Positions 1 through 10,638 are shown, counted from the first letter of the stretch. The stretch: 64,000 bases of DNA from Desulfomarina profundi (GCF_019703855.1 NZ_AP024086.1:3554501-3618500); one strand, 5' to 3'. A program made the numbers and translations. The notes: generated by a model not told the origin, from the sequence alone.

Positions 1-15
1 GCAGGAGAAAAACAG

Positions 16-375
16 ATGTCAACTGAACTTGTTCTTTCGGCAACAGCTCTGATCGGGATTGCTGTTCTTGTCCCTGTCATGATGGTCCTCACTGCAGTTC
101 TTGGACCCCGTTCCAAAGGAAAAGTAAAAAACGAAGCCTACGAAAGCGGTATCGGGTCCATGATCGGCGGGGCCGACCAGAAGTTCAGCGTCAAGTTTTA
201 CCTGCTGGCAATTCTCTTCCTGATCTTCGATATTGAAGCGGTATTTATGTATCCATGGGCTGTATCCGTCCGGGAACTCGGGTGGTTCGGTTTTACTGAA
301 ATGGTTGTCTTCATGCTGCTTCTGCTTACCGGACTCATCTATATCTTAAAGAAAGGGGTGCTCAATTGGCGTTAG
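16..375 (+). CDS. nuoA: NADH-quinone oxidoreductase subunit A
   Basis: Small membrane subunit of complex I, which passes electrons from NADH to quinone and pumps ions across the inner membrane. The 119-residue protein has three hydrophobic segments (about 8-30, 62-82 and 90-110). The conserved NuoA loop is visible as YESGIGSMIGG at about 42, and the motif FLIFDIEAVFMYPWA near 68-82 is diagnostic. An AGGAG sequence lies 6 bases before the ATG. It is the first nuo gene in the window, and its end overlaps the nuoB start by 10 bases. The promoter lies outside the window. Confidence 0.96.
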   Translation: MSTELVLSATALIGIAVLVPVMMVLTAVLGPRSKGKVKNEAYESGIGSMIGGADQKFSVKFYLLAILFLIFDIEAVFMYPWAVSVRELGWFGFTEMVVFMLLLLTGLIYILKKGVLNWR

Positions 376-878
376 GATTGGAAGCAAATCTCGGCGACAC
401 GGTTATCACTACCAAGCTTGATGAAATAGTCAACTGGGGCAGACAGTATTCCCTGTGGCCATTCGTTTTTGGAACAGCCTGCTGTGCAATTGAATTTATG
501 AGTGCGGCGGCAAGCCAGCATGACATCTCCAGGTACGGTGCGGAGGTCGTCAGGTTCTCACCAAGGCAGGCGGATCTCATGCTTGTCTGCGGAACTATCA
601 GCTATAAACAGGCTCCGATTCTGAAAAGAATCTACGAACAGATTGCAGAACCCAAATGGGTAATGGCCATTGGTGCCTGCGCAAGCTCCGGGGGCATTTA
701 CGACAATTACTGCACAGTTCAGGGAATTGATACGGTGATTCCAGTCGACGTGTATATCTCCGGCTGCCCGCCACGACCTGAAGCAATTCTGGATGGGTTG
801 ATGAAGATCCAGGACCAGATTAAAGGCGAAAGTGTTCTGAAAGACCGCCATAAAGACTTTAAAGGGATTCTCGACTGA
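366..878 (+). CDS. nuoB: NADH-quinone oxidoreductase subunit B
   Basis: Peripheral-arm subunit that carries iron-sulfur cluster N2, the last cluster before quinone. The 170-residue protein shows the paired cysteines GTACCAIEFM near 36 that characterise NuoB, with further cluster cysteines at LVCGTIS, IGACASSGG and SGCPPRPEAI. The start is a TTG inside the end of nuoA, which gives tight translational coupling; no later ATG would preserve the usual N-terminus. The gene is intact and ends one base before nuoCD. Confidence 0.96.
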   Translation: MALGLEANLGDTVITTKLDEIVNWGRQYSLWPFVFGTACCAIEFMSAAASQHDISRYGAEVVRFSPRQADLMLVCGTISYKQAPILKRIYEQIAEPKWVMAIGACASSGGIYDNYCTVQGIDTVIPVDVYISGCPPRPEAILDGLMKIQDQIKGESVLKDRHKDFKGILD

Positions 879-879
879 T

Positions 880-2594
880 ATGAGTGCGACGGCGTTAGAA
901 AAATTTCAAGCCGCATTTCCGGACGCGACCTGCAAAAGTGTTCTGGATACTGTGGTGATTGACGTGGAGCCGGACAGGCTGGAAAACACACTTTCCACAC
1001 TGAAGACTGATCCCGCATTGAACTGTGGCCTCCTTCTCGATGTTACCGGAATTGATTATAAAGACTATCCTGGGCCAGACCGGACACGCTTTGCTGTAGT
1101 CTACACCCTGCGCAACTGGCAGGACAATTTTCTTGTTCAGGTGCGCTGTCCGGTGGAAGATCCGGAAAAGGGAGTCACTTCCGCAACTCACCTCTGGGGT
1201 TCGGCAAACTGGGGTGAACGGGAAACCTGGGACCAGTATGGTATTACTTTCCAAAATCATCCGGACCTGAGGCGCATTCTCAACCACTGGCAGTTCAAGG
1301 GTCATCCACTGCGCAAGGATTACGACATAGGAAAAGGCCAGATCTGCACTGAAAGTGATAGACTGGAAAAAGAAATCAGGGCGAGACTTGCCGAAAACGG
1401 TATTGAAGAATCCACCATGAAGGATATCAATACCGAAATCATGTTTCTGAACCTGGGCCCATCCCACCCCGCCACCCATGGTGCCATCCGGATTCTCACC
1501 GCGCTGGACGGGGAAACGGTCATGGCCAATGTCAACGAGATAGGCTATCTGCACAGGGGATTTGAGAAAACGGCAGAAAACCGTACCTACAACCAGATAG
1601 TCCCTCTGACCGACAGGTTGAACTACTGTTCCTCCATGATGAACAATATCGCCTATGTCAAGGCGGTTGAATCGTGGCTGGGAGTAGAGATTACTGAACG
1701 TGCTCAGTTCATGCGCGTTATCCTGACCGAATTCTACCGGGTCCTTGACCATCTGGTGTGCATAGCGGCAAATCTGGTTGATATGGGTGGACTGACAAAC
1801 TACTGGTACCTCTATAATGAAAAGGAAGCGGCTTATGATTTCATCAGCCGCCTCACCGGAGCCAGGCTGACCAGCTCCTTTACCCGCATCGGCGGTATGT
1901 ACCGGGATTTTTATGAAGGATGGGAAACCGACCTGGAACTCCAGCTGCGTGACATTGAAAAGGGTATCGGTGATTCCCTGGCCCTTATAGAAACCAACAG
2001 GATTGTCCACGACCGGACTCAGGATGTCTGCATTCTTCCTGCAGAAACTGCCCTTTCCTACGGTTTTACCGGCCCGACCCTGAGAGCAAGCGGGATCCCC
2101 TTTGACCTGAGAAAGGATGCGCCGTACTACAACTACGAATCCTTCGACTTTGAAGTTCCCGTGGGCAGCAAGGGGATATCTACGACCGGGTAATGATCCG
2201 TTTCGAGGAAATGTTTCAGAGCATCAGCATTATCCGCCAGGCAATGAAGTCCATCCCCAAGGGCCCGGTCTTCATACAGAATTCACAGGTAGTTCTCCCA
2301 CCCAAGAACGCTGTCTACAATAATATTGAAGGACTGGCGAATCATTTCAAATTGATCTTCGAGGGTGTCAAAACACCATCTGGAGAATGGTATGATTCCT
2401 TTGAAGCGGCAAACGGGGAACTGGGTTTTCATTTTGTCTCCGACGGTTCAGGTCAACCTTACAAACTGAAAGTTCGCCCTCCCTGTTTTTATATAATGGG
2501 CGGATTCCATAAAATGATCGAAGGGAACATGATTGCCGATGCAGTTATCAACCTGGGAAGCATCAATATTATCGGCGGGGAGTTGGACAGATGA
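880..2594 (+). CDS. nuoCD: Fused NADH-quinone oxidoreductase subunit C/D (frameshifted in this sequence)
   Basis: Fusion of NuoC (about residues 1-160, with the motif DQYGITFQNHPDLRRIL) to the 49-kDa subunit NuoD (LGPSHPATHGAIR onwards, with EIGYLHRGFEK). NuoD lines the quinone site and packs against NuoB. The frame stops at 2193 in VPVGSKG and resumes at once with MIRFEEMFQSISIIRQ. One extra G in the run at about 2171-2174 gives VPVGSKGDIYDRVMIRFEE, the normal NuoD sequence. The repaired protein is about 571 residues. Its TGA overlaps the nuoE ATG (ATGA). A fused nuoCD is also known from enterobacteria. The break is most likely a sequence error, because both halves are fully conserved. Confidence 0.93.
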
Positions 2595-3097
2595 GTGACC
2601 GTTCACAACTGATATCTACAGGAAAACCATTCCAGTTCGACAGCAAAAGAGATGCCGAATTCGAGCGTCTCGTCAAACGCTACCCGACACGGGAATCCAT
2701 GATTCTTCCGGCCCTCTGGCTGACCCAGGAGCAGGAAGGCTGGATCAGTGCGGAGGCTATAGCCTATATAGCCGACAGGATTGGCACCTTTGCCAGCAAG
2801 GTCTTTGAATGTGCAACGTTTTATACGATGTACCACCTTCAACCCATGGGCAAGTATCACATCTGCGTCTGCCGGACATTATCCTGCTGGCTGCGAGACA
2901 AGCAGGCGATAGTTGATTACCTCAGGGACGAAATTGGTATTGAGCCGGGTCAGATTAGTGAAGACGGCAGATTCAGCCTCGAAGAAGTTGAGTGTCTGGG
3001 CCACTGCGGCACGGCCCCTGTTGTCCAGATCAACGGTGAATTCCATGAGGAGATGGATGTGGACAAGCTGAAAGCACTGCTGGCAGGGCTTGATTGA
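2591..3097 (+). CDS. nuoE: NADH-quinone oxidoreductase subunit E
   Basis: 24-kDa-type subunit of the NADH-oxidising module with a thioredoxin-like [2Fe-2S] domain. The 168-residue protein begins with a helical region (YPTRESMILPALWLTQEQEG). It shows the cluster ligands in CRTLSC at about 94-99 and CLGHCG near 136-140. The start overlaps the nuoCD stop. A gap of 87 bases separates it from nuoF, the largest gap between the first seven nuo genes. Its presence with nuoF and nuoG means this complex I has the NADH dehydrogenase module and not a ferredoxin-only arm. Confidence 0.95.
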   Translation: MSDRSQLISTGKPFQFDSKRDAEFERLVKRYPTRESMILPALWLTQEQEGWISAEAIAYIADRIGTFASKVFECATFYTMYHLQPMGKYHICVCRTLSCWLRDKQAIVDYLRDEIGIEPGQISEDGRFSLEEVECLGHCGTAPVVQINGEFHEEMDVDKLKALLAGLD

Positions 3098-3184
3098 AGC
3101 CATAAAGAAGAATGAGAATCGCCCTTCCGGCATAATCAGCACCGTGCGGGAACTGATTTTCAGACACAATGTGAGCGAACAGAT

Positions 3185-4470
3185 ATGGAAGTGAAAATAC
3201 TCAGTGCCAAGTTCGATATGAAGGACGCCAACAGGCTTGAAGTTGCAAAGCAGCATGGCGCCTATGCTACCCTTGACAAACTCTTCTCCATGAAACCGGA
3301 AGAAGTTATAGCCGAGGTGAGAGACAGCGGACTCAGGGACGTGGCGGAGCCGGGTTTCCCGCCGGTGTGAAATGGGGCTTTCTTCCGAAAGATACAGGTA
3401 AACCTGTCTACCTGGCAGTAAACTCAGATGAATCGGAACCGGCAACTTTCAAGGACCGCTATATTCTTGTGCGTGACCCCCATATGCTGATTGAGGGTAT
3501 TATCATCTGCAGCTACGCCATCGGTTCCCATGATACCTATATTTATATCCGCGGTGAATACACAACCCAGGTCAAGGTACTCCAGGCGGCCATTGATGAG
3601 GCTTATGATGCGGGGTATCTCGGAGATAAGGTAGCCGGTCATGATTTCAAGCTGAATGTCACCGTCCACCGTGGTGCAGGTGCTTATGTCTGCGGTGAAG
3701 AAACAGCACTCCTCGAATCTATTGAGGGCAAAAAAGGCCAGCCACGCTCCAAACCGCCTTTCCCAGCGGTTGCCGGACTGTATGACAGCCCGACAATTAT
3801 TAACAATGTTCAGAGTATAGCCTCTCTGCCATTCATTATTGAAAATGGAGCTGATGCCTATAGGAAATACGGCACGGAAAAAAGTCCAGGCACCCATCTT
3901 TTCGGTATCTCCGGACATGTGGAAAAACCAGGCATGTACGAACTCCCTCTCGGGCTGCCGCTTCTGGAAGTTATCGACAAGGTAGCGGGAGGGGTCTGGA
4001 AGGGTCGAAAACTCAAAGGTATCATTCCCGGTGGCAGTTCCACTCCGGTACTGACTCCCGAAGAGGCAAAAACAGTAACCCTTGACTATGAATCAATGGC
4101 TGAGCACAAAACAATGTTCGGCTCCGGTGGTATCGTCGTCCTTGATGAAACCGTTGACATGGTCAAACTCGTGCAGAACCTGATCTATTTTTACCACCAT
4201 GAATCCTGCGGACAGTGTACTCCCTGCCGTGAAGGACTGGGTTGGATGTTGAAGATCATCAACAAAATTGTTGCCGGAAAAGGAAGGCTTTCCGACGTGG
4301 AGTTGCTCCGGGAACTCTGTGACAATATAGAAATGAAGACGGTTTGTGTCCTGTCGGCCGCCTGCACCATGCCTGTTCGCAGTTACCTTGATAAATTCAG
4401 ACACGAATTTGAGGCCTGTGTTGCAGGAGAAAATGGATCAAAGCAGGAAACAGAACAGGAAGAGCGCTAA
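3185..4470 (+). CDS. nuoF: NADH-quinone oxidoreductase subunit F (frameshifted in this sequence)
   Basis: Subunit that binds NADH and FMN and passes electrons to a [4Fe-4S] cluster. The first frame gives 61 residues ending in DSGLRDVAEPGFPPV and stops at 3370. One extra G in the run near 3339 gives SGLRGRGGAGFPAGVKWGF, the conserved nucleotide-binding glycine-rich loop. The second part shows GAGAYVCGEETALLESIEG (FMN and NADH site) and the cluster motif ESCGQCTPCREG. The repaired length is about 428 residues. The ATG at 3185 is the best start, since the upstream in-frame sequence is not NuoF-like and meets a stop at 3113. Confidence 0.93.
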
Positions 4471-4533
4471 CCCACTTGAGGGAAATGCAGGTTTACTGCA
4501 CTCCCAAGGTGAATGATTATCAGGAAATACCCC

Positions 4534-6096
4534 ATGGCTGAAACGATTAAGCTTTTTGTGAATGGATGTGAAGTCGAAGTTGAGGCAGGCAAGAACCTGA
4601 TAGATGCCATCGGTGCTGTCGGTATTGAAATCCCTCATCTCTGCTACCATCCAGCACTTGGTGCCGACGGAAACTGCCGTATGTGCCTTGTCGGCATAGA
4701 AGACGGCAGACCACCTCTTGTACCGGCGTGCAAGACACAGGCGGTTGAAGGAATGAAAGTGCTTCTTGATGCGGAGCACATTAAAAAAATACAGAAAGAC
4801 GTACTGGAACTGGAACTGATAAACCACCCAACCGACTGTCCTATCTGCGACCAGGCAGGAGAATGTTCCCTGCAGGACTATTATATGACCTATGGCAGAG
4901 AAGAAAGCCGGATGAATGTGGACCAGGTCAAAAAAGCCAAGAAGCTGGATTTCGGCTGCGGTGTCGTTCATGACCAGGAACGATGCGTGGTCTGCGGCAG
5001 GTGTGTTCGATTCTGTCGCCAGATCACAAAGACCGGAGAGCTTGGAATAGTCAACCGAACTGATTCAGCCCGGGTCACGATCTTTCCCGGCCGACCCCTT
5101 GATAACAGGTATGCACTGAATGTGGTTGATCTCTGTCCTGTGGGTGCCATGACCAGTGCTGATTTCCGATTCAAACAACGGGTCTGGTTCCTGAAGAAAA
5201 ACAGAAGCATCTGCCATGGCTGCTCCAGGGGTTGCAACATAACCGTCGACCATAACCGGGAAAAGGACAGTGATGATATGATCTATCGTTTTCGCCCGCT
5301 TTTGAATGAGCAGGTCAACGGTTATTTCATGTGCGACGAAGGCAGGCTCAGCTATCACGGTGAAAATGAAAACAGATTAAGCGAAGCTAGGTTAAGCAAA
5401 ACTCCTCTTTCCTTTGATGACGCAGTCACTGCCGCACTCAGGGAAATAGAAAAACATGATGACATTCTTTTTCTGCTTTCTCCGAACAGTACACTGGAGC
5501 AGATGATGGCCATCAGATCTTTTGCGGAAAAAATCGACGCCACCCTCTCGGGATTCAGTGATGGGTATATCAAAAAGGGTGACGGTGATGATTACCTCAT
5601 CCAGGATGATAAATCCGCCAACCGGGCCGGTCTTGAACTTCTGGGAATAGACAGCTCGAAAGAGGCTTTTGAAACGGCTCTGAAGAAAGCTGATCTGCTC
5701 TTGAATTTCAACAACGATCTGCTCCTCGCCTACAGTGAGACAGAATTGAAAAAACTGTTGAAAGATACCCGTGTTATCGGATTATCCAGCCATGAAACAG
5801 CCTGTTTCCAGCAGGCCAACTTGTTGCTTCCCGTGGCGTCCTTCACCGAGTACGGCGGCAGTATCATCAACTGCGATTCAATTCTGCAGTTTTTTGCAAA
5901 GGCCGTCAGTAAAAACAGCGAACCTGTTGAAATCTGTGAACTGATTTCCCTCCTGGGAGGCCCCTTCCATGACAGAACGCAGCTGTGGGAGGAACTGAAA
6001 AAAAACTGTGAGCTGTTAAGCAATGTTGATCCAGACAATATCCCGCCAGCGGGGTTGAAATTAACTGATAGTGAGGCTGACAATGTCCCGGCTTGA
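4534..6096 (+). CDS. nuoG: NADH-quinone oxidoreductase subunit G, short form
   Basis: Iron-sulfur subunit that links the FMN site to NuoI. The N-terminal ferredoxin domain has cysteines in HLCYHPALGADGNCRMC. The His-Cys3 motif is HPTDCPICDQAGEC at about 88-101, the next cluster is CVVCGRCVRFC, and a molybdopterin-type 4Fe-4S motif CHGCSRGCN lies near 225. The protein is only about 520 residues, whereas many NuoG proteins have 700-900, so most of the C-terminal molybdopterin-like domain is missing. The ATG at 4534 has an AGGA 8 bases upstream; an ATG at 4513 is possible. The 3' end overlaps nuoH by 14 bases. Confidence 0.93.
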   Translation: MAETIKLFVNGCEVEVEAGKNLIDAIGAVGIEIPHLCYHPALGADGNCRMCLVGIEDGRPPLVPACKTQAVEGMKVLLDAEHIKKIQKDVLELELINHPTDCPICDQAGECSLQDYYMTYGREESRMNVDQVKKAKKLDFGCGVVHDQERCVVCGRCVRFCRQITKTGELGIVNRTDSARVTIFPGRPLDNRYALNVVDLCPVGAMTSADFRFKQRVWFLKKNRSICHGCSRGCNITVDHNREKDSDDMIYRFRPLLNEQVNGYFMCDEGRLSYHGENENRLSEARLSKTPLSFDDAVTAALREIEKHDDILFLLSPNSTLEQMMAIRSFAEKIDATLSGFSDGYIKKGDGDDYLIQDDKSANRAGLELLGIDSSKEAFETALKKADLLLNFNNDLLLAYSETELKKLLKDTRVIGLSSHETACFQQANLLLPVASFTEYGGSIINCDSILQFFAKAVSKNSEPVEICELISLLGGPFHDRTQLWEELKKNCELLSNVDPDNIPPAGLKLTDSEADNVPA

Positions 6097-7368
6097 TATT
6101 TTACTGATTGCCATACGAGTTGCCTTCGGGGCGTTTATTCCGCTCTGTTTCATTGCCGTCTGCGTCTGGATGGAACGCAGAGGTGCCGGTTTCTTTCAGG
6201 ACCGGGCGGGTCCGAACCGTGCCAATATCTTCGGTTTCAGGGCCGCGGGACTGGTACAGAATCTCGCCGATGCCGCAAAACTCATCTTCAAGGAAGATGT
6301 GATTTCCGGCCACATCAAACACAAGTTCTATTTTGTCCTGGCACCGCTTATCGTATTTTTCACCGCTGTGGTTTCCTTTGCGGTAGTGCCCTTTGCCGAC
6401 ACCCTGGTACTGAACGGTAAAAGCTATATCATGCAGGCCATTCCCGTCGATCTTGGTATTCTCTGGTTCCTGGCCCTTGCCGGATTCAGTGTCTACGGCA
6501 TTATCCTTGCAGGCTGGTCCTCCACCAATAAATATGGTGTTCTCGGTGGACTTCGCTCGGCTGCCCAGGTTATCAGCTACGAAATTCCCATGGGCCTGGC
6601 CATTGTCAGTCTGCTGGTTGTGTATGGCACAGTTAACCTGAATGAAATGGCCCATTTTCAGGGACAGCTCCTTTTCGGCTTTATCCCGATGTGGGGTGTT
6701 GTCCTCCAGCCCCTGGGGTTTATAATTTTTCTGGTTGCCGCTTTTGCGGAAACCAACCGGACGCCGTTTGACCTTGCCGAAGGCGAAAGTGAAATTGTTG
6801 CCGGTTTCCACGTGGAATACAGCGCCATGAAATTTGCTGTATTCTTCATGGGAGAATACGTGGCTCTCTTTGCCTCAAGTGCGATAATTGTCACTCTCTA
6901 TTTTGGTGGATACCAGGTACCGTTTCTCGCCACCGAGACCCTGGTCAATTATGCCAAACCTGTGGCTTTTATTCTCATGATCGCCCTGCCTGTCATGATG
7001 TATTATTTCGCTGGTTGGATCAGAAGAAGTAATATCAGCCATTACCCCGGGAAAATGATCCCCGGGTCCATGAAGCCAATGTCTATATTAAATGCTTCTG
7101 GGGTCTGGTCGCCATTCTGGAACTGGCACTGTTGGCAATACTGCTCCTCAAGTCAGGTGGTGATGCAGCCCACGTTTTTGTGACTCTGCTGCAGGTTACA
7201 ACCTTTCTTCTGAAAGTTACGATGATGATCTTTGTGTATATCTGGGTTCGTTGGACCCTGCCCCGTTTTCGCTACGATCAATTACAGAAACTGGGATGGC
7301 AGATGCTCCTTCCACTGGCACTTCTGAACATCTTCATTACAAGCGCGTTTGTTGTTGCGCTCAGCTAA
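6083..7368 (+). CDS. nuoH: NADH-quinone oxidoreductase subunit H (frameshifted in this sequence)
   Basis: Membrane subunit that joins the hydrophobic and peripheral arms and forms part of the quinone channel. It has about eight hydrophobic segments, and the conserved [18 protein letters not shown] and [16 protein letters not shown] loops are present. The first frame drifts into nonsense after NISHYPG at about 7050. One extra G in the run at 7049-7051 gives [20 protein letters not shown] and then joins the C-terminal segment ending in [14 protein letters not shown], the usual NuoH end. The repaired length is about 428 residues, longer than the enterobacterial protein. The start at 6083 lies inside the nuoG end. 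Confidence 0.92.
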
Positions 7369-7382
7369 AGGAGGCTTTTTCC

Positions 7383-7907
7383 ATGGGTGCTAAAGTTAAA
7401 ACAATGGAACGCAGGGGCGCGACCTGGACCGAGCGGGTCTATCTCATAGAGATTTGCAAGGGAATGGCTACGACTTTTCGCCATTTTCTCAGAAACCTGC
7501 TCGATAACTCCAAGCTCTATGTCCGTCATTATCCGGAAGTACAACCTGAAATACCGGTTCGCTGGCGTGGTCGTCACAGGCTCACCACCCACGAAGATGG
7601 TACGGTCAAATGCGTTGCCTGCTTCATGTGCCAGACCAACTGCCCCGCCAACTGTATCAGTATTGAGGCGGGAGAGAGACTGGACGGCAAAACGGAAAAG
7701 ATGCCTGTAAAATTTACTATTGACCTGCTGGAATGCATTTACTGCGGTTATTGTGTGGAGGCCTGTCCTCTGGACGCAATCCGCATGGATACGGGTATAT
7801 TCTCTGTTACCGGTTACAACAGGGACAGTTTCGTTCTCAGTCTCGAGGAACTGCTGCAAACCCCAGGTGCATTTTCCGAAGAAGAATACAAAAAAGGGGG
7901 CGCTTGA
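7383..7907 (+). CDS. nuoI: NADH-quinone oxidoreductase subunit I
   Basis: Ferredoxin-like subunit that carries clusters N6a and N6b and feeds NuoB. The 174-residue protein has two [4Fe-4S] motifs, CVACFMCQTNCPANC (about 78-92) and CIYCGYCVEACPLDA (about 117-131). The N-terminal amphipathic stretch that anchors the subunit to NuoH is present. An AAGGAGG sequence lies 7 bases before the ATG and follows directly on the nuoH stop. Confidence 0.96.
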   Translation: MGAKVKTMERRGATWTERVYLIEICKGMATTFRHFLRNLLDNSKLYVRHYPEVQPEIPVRWRGRHRLTTHEDGTVKCVACFMCQTNCPANCISIEAGERLDGKTEKMPVKFTIDLLECIYCGYCVEACPLDAIRMDTGIFSVTGYNRDSFVLSLEELLQTPGAFSEEEYKKGGA

Positions 7908-7911
7908 TATC

Positions 7912-8421
7912 ATGTTTGCCGAGTGGTTATTTACCGGTTTTTCAATCCTGTCGGTTCTTGGCGCCATTGGCCTGGTCATGTTTCGACACCCAATGAACGG
8001 GGCAATGAGCCTGATTGTTACCCTGATCTCTCTTGCTGGACTCTATGCACTGCTGTCCGCCAAACTGATCTTTGCGATTCAGCTCATTGTCTACGCCGGG
8101 GCCATAATGTCCCTTATCCTCTTTATTATCATGTTTCTCAATATTCAGACGGAGGATCTTCCTGAAGAAAAAGGACGTTTTCTCTACCTGCTGGGTGGTG
8201 TGGTAGTTCTCGTGCCTGTTTTCACCTTCCTCCTCAAGATTATAAAGAGCCTGCCGGACACAAAAACCACCATCATAGGAAACGGCTTTGGCGGGGTAAA
8301 GGAGGTCGGTCTTGTCCTTTTCAACGACTGGCTTCTTCCCTTTGAAATTGTATCAATTCTTCTGCTCGTGGCTCTTGTGGGTGCCATAGTCCTTGCAGGA
8401 AAAAGGAGGATGAGCAAATGA
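7912..8421 (+). CDS. nuoJ: NADH-quinone oxidoreductase subunit J
   Basis: Membrane subunit of complex I with five predicted hydrophobic segments in 169 residues. The third segment contains the conserved [18 protein letters not shown] stretch, which holds the pi-bulge helix known from NuoJ structures. It starts 4 bases after nuoI, and its stop overlaps the nuoK start (ATGA). The ATG at 7912 follows a purine-rich AAGGGGG. Confidence 0.95.
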   Translation: MFAEWLFTGFSILSVLGAIGLVMFRHPMNGAMSLIVTLISLAGLYALLSAKLIFAIQLIVYAGAIMSLILFIIMFLNIQTEDLPEEKGRFLYLLGGVVVLVPVFTFLLKIIKSLPDTKTTIIGNGFGGVKEVGLVLFNDWLLPFEIVSILLLVALVGAIVLAGKRRMSK

Positions 8422-8714
8422 TTCAGAACTATCTCATCTTAAGTGCCATTCTCTTTTGTATCGGCATCCTTGGCGTCGTTTCCAGGCGAAACGTCCTCAC
8501 GGTTTTCATGTCGATTGAGCTTATGCTCAACGCAGCTAATCTTGCGTTTATTGCCTTTTCCAGATTCCATGAAAGCATGGACGGTCATGTGCTGGCCATG
8601 ATGGTAATGGCGGTGGCCGCAGCTGAAGCGGCTCTTGCACTTGCGGTTGTCATACTGCTGCACAAGCACAAAGGCAAACTGGACACCAATGTATTCAGCT
8701 TGTTAAAAGGGTGA
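8418..8714 (+). CDS. nuoK: NADH-quinone oxidoreductase subunit K
   Basis: Small MrpC-like membrane subunit (98 residues, three helices). The conserved membrane glutamates that take part in ion transfer are visible in [15 protein letters not shown] (Glu near 36) and [12 protein letters not shown] (Glu near 72). An AGGAGG lies 6 bases upstream of the ATG, inside the end of nuoJ. The family length is about 100 residues, so the gene is complete. Confidence 0.96.
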   Translation: MIQNYLILSAILFCIGILGVVSRRNVLTVFMSIELMLNAANLAFIAFSRFHESMDGHVLAMMVMAVAAAEAALALAVVILLHKHKGKLDTNVFSLLKG

Positions 8715-8718
8715 TTTC

Positions 8719-10638
8719 ATGGAACATACTGTAAACTATCTCGGTTTTATCCCGCTTTTTCCCCTTCTGGGTGCTGTTGTGCTGGGGGTGATGCATATGC
8801 TCACCTGCACAGAAGAAAAAAGTCCTTTTTCCGAAAAACTCTACGGTGTGCTGGCCTGTGTCGGCCCCGTAATCTCTTTCCTGTTCGCCCTGCTGGTTTT
8901 CTTTCAACTCAAGGGCATGGCCCCTGAAGCAAGGTATCTCAGCCATGACGCCTTCACCTGGTTCAGTGTTGGTGAGCTTACAGTCAAAATGGGCTTTCTT
9001 GCCGATCCTCTCAGCTCACTTATGCTGCTCTTTGTGACGTTTATCGGTTCGTTAATCCACATCTATTCCATAGGTTATATGGCCGATGACAGGAATTACG
9101 GGAAATTTTTTGCCTACCTCAATCTTTTTCTCGGTTCCATGCTCATCCTGGTGCTTGGCAGCGGACCTGTTGTCATGTTTGTCGGCTGGGAGGGGGTCGG
9201 ACTCTGCTCATATCTCCTGATCAGCTTCTACAGTGAAGACACCAACAATGTTATCGCCGGTAACAAGGCCTTCATCGTCAACAGAATTGGCGATCTTGGC
9301 TTTGTCCTGGGGATGGCTTTTCTTTTCTGGGCAATTGGCTCCGGTGGATTTGATTATCTTTCCCTGAGGGAAAATGCCCATCAGCTTACCCCGGCCGTTG
9401 GCCTTGCCGTCTGTCTGCTGCTTTTTGTCGGTGCCTGTGGTAAATCAGCACAGATTCCTCTTTATGTCTGGCTGCCGGACGCCATGGCCGGCCCCACTCC
9501 TGTTTCTGCACTCATCCATGCTGCGACAATGGTTACCGCCGGTGTCTACATGGTTGCCCGTTTCAGCTTTATCTATGCCCATGTACCTGTCGCTGGAACA
9601 GTGGTTGCGTGGATCGGTATCCTGACTGCTCTACTGGCTGCCATCTTCGGCATGTTCCAGCGTGATATCAAAAAGATACTTGCCTATTCCACGGTCAGCC
9701 AGCTCGGTTACATGTTTGCCGGTGTCGGTGTTGCCGCATACTCCGCAGGAATCTTCCATGTCTTCACCCATGCCTTCTTCAAGGCTCTGCTCTTTCTCGG
9801 TGCCGGCGCAGTTATCTACGCTCTGCACCATGAACAGGATATATGGAAAATGGGCGGGCTGAAAGATAAAATGCCCAAAACCTACTGGACCATGCTGATC
9901 GGTGCCTTTGCCCTGGCAGGATGTCCACCGTTTGCCGGTTTTTTCTCAAAGGATGAAATCCTCTTTTCTGCCCTCGCCAGCGGCCATACCGTTATCTGGA
10001 TTATCGGAGTCGCTGTTGCCGGAATGACGGCCTACTACACCTTCCGTATGATATTTCTCGTCTTTCACGGTACTCCCCGAGACAAAGAGGCCTTTGATCA
10101 TGCGGAGGAAGCTCCACCTGTCATGACAATTCCTCTTATAATTCTGGCTGTCGGTGCTCTTTTTGCCGGTTTTCTCAACTTCCCCGCAATCTTCGGTGGA
10201 CATCTCAAAGTTTCACACTGGCTGGCGCCCAGCCTTGTGGAACACCACCCCCATGTGGGTGTCAGTGTCGAAATACTTGCCATTGCCACCAGTATTATCG
10301 CCTTTGCTATCGGTATCAGTATCGCCTGGAAAAAATTCGGCCACGGAGCCGAAGAGCCGGAATACAAAGGCTTTGCCAAATTCGGTTACAATAAATTTTA
10401 TGTGGACGAAATATATAACGCCATCTTTGTCCAGCCTTACAAGGCCATTGGCACAGTGATCTGGAAAAATCTGGAACCCAATGTCACAGATATTCATGTA
10501 AAATTATCCACCTGGCTGTACCGAAAAGGAGGCAGCGCCTTCAAGGTATTCCAGAACGGCTTTGTCCGGGTATACGCAATTTATATGGTCATAGGTTTGA
10601 GCCTTATGAGCCTGCTTCTCTCTCAATCGCTCAATTAG
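8719..10638 (+). CDS. nuoL: NADH-quinone oxidoreductase subunit L
   Basis: Largest antiporter-like subunit of complex I (639 residues) with about 15 transmembrane helices and the long lateral C-terminal helix. Conserved features include FVGWEGVGLCSYLLI, with the key glutamate, the NRIGDLGF loop, the GACGKSAQIPLYVWLPDAMAGPTPVSALIHAATMV region (here from about 235) and DIKKILAYSTVSQLGYM. The gene is intact. It lies 4 bases after nuoK and 13 bases before nuoM. Confidence 0.97.
   Translation: MEHTVNYLGFIPLFPLLGAVVLGVMHMLTCTEEKSPFSEKLYGVLACVGPVISFLFALLVFFQLKGMAPEARYLSHDAFTWFSVGELTVKMGFLADPLSSLMLLFVTFIGSLIHIYSIGYMADDRNYGKFFAYLNLFLGSMLILVLGSGPVVMFVGWEGVGLCSYLLISFYSEDTNNVIAGNKAFIVNRIGDLGFVLGMAFLFWAIGSGGFDYLSLRENAHQLTPAVGLAVCLLLFVGACGKSAQIPLYVWLPDAMAGPTPVSALIHAATMVTAGVYMVARFSFIYAHVPVAGTVVAWIGILTALLAAIFGMFQRDIKKILAYSTVSQLGYMFAGVGVAAYSAGIFHVFTHAFFKALLFLGAGAVIYALHHEQDIWKMGGLKDKMPKTYWTMLIGAFALAGCPPFAGFFSKDEILFSALASGHTVIWIIGVAVAGMTAYYTFRMIFLVFHGTPRDKEAFDHAEEAPPVMTIPLIILAVGALFAGFLNFPAIFGGHLKVSHWLAPSLVEHHPHVGVSVEILAIATSIIAFAIGISIAWKKFGHGAEEPEYKGFAKFGYNKFYVDEIYNAIFVQPYKAIGTVIWKNLEPNVTDIHVKLSTWLYRKGGSAFKVFQNGFVRVYAIYMVIGLSLMSLLLSQSLN

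Noticed and set aside
895-2010. A 371-codon open frame on the minus strand opposite nuoCD.
   Set aside because: It is the shadow of a conserved gene and encodes nothing recognisable.
3088-3191. A short open frame between nuoE and nuoF that would read LIEAIKKNENRPSGIIS and on to SEQIWK.
   Set aside because: It has no clear start with a ribosome site, overlaps both neighbours and cannot be joined to nuoE by the base-loss pattern seen elsewhere. I treat it as spacer.
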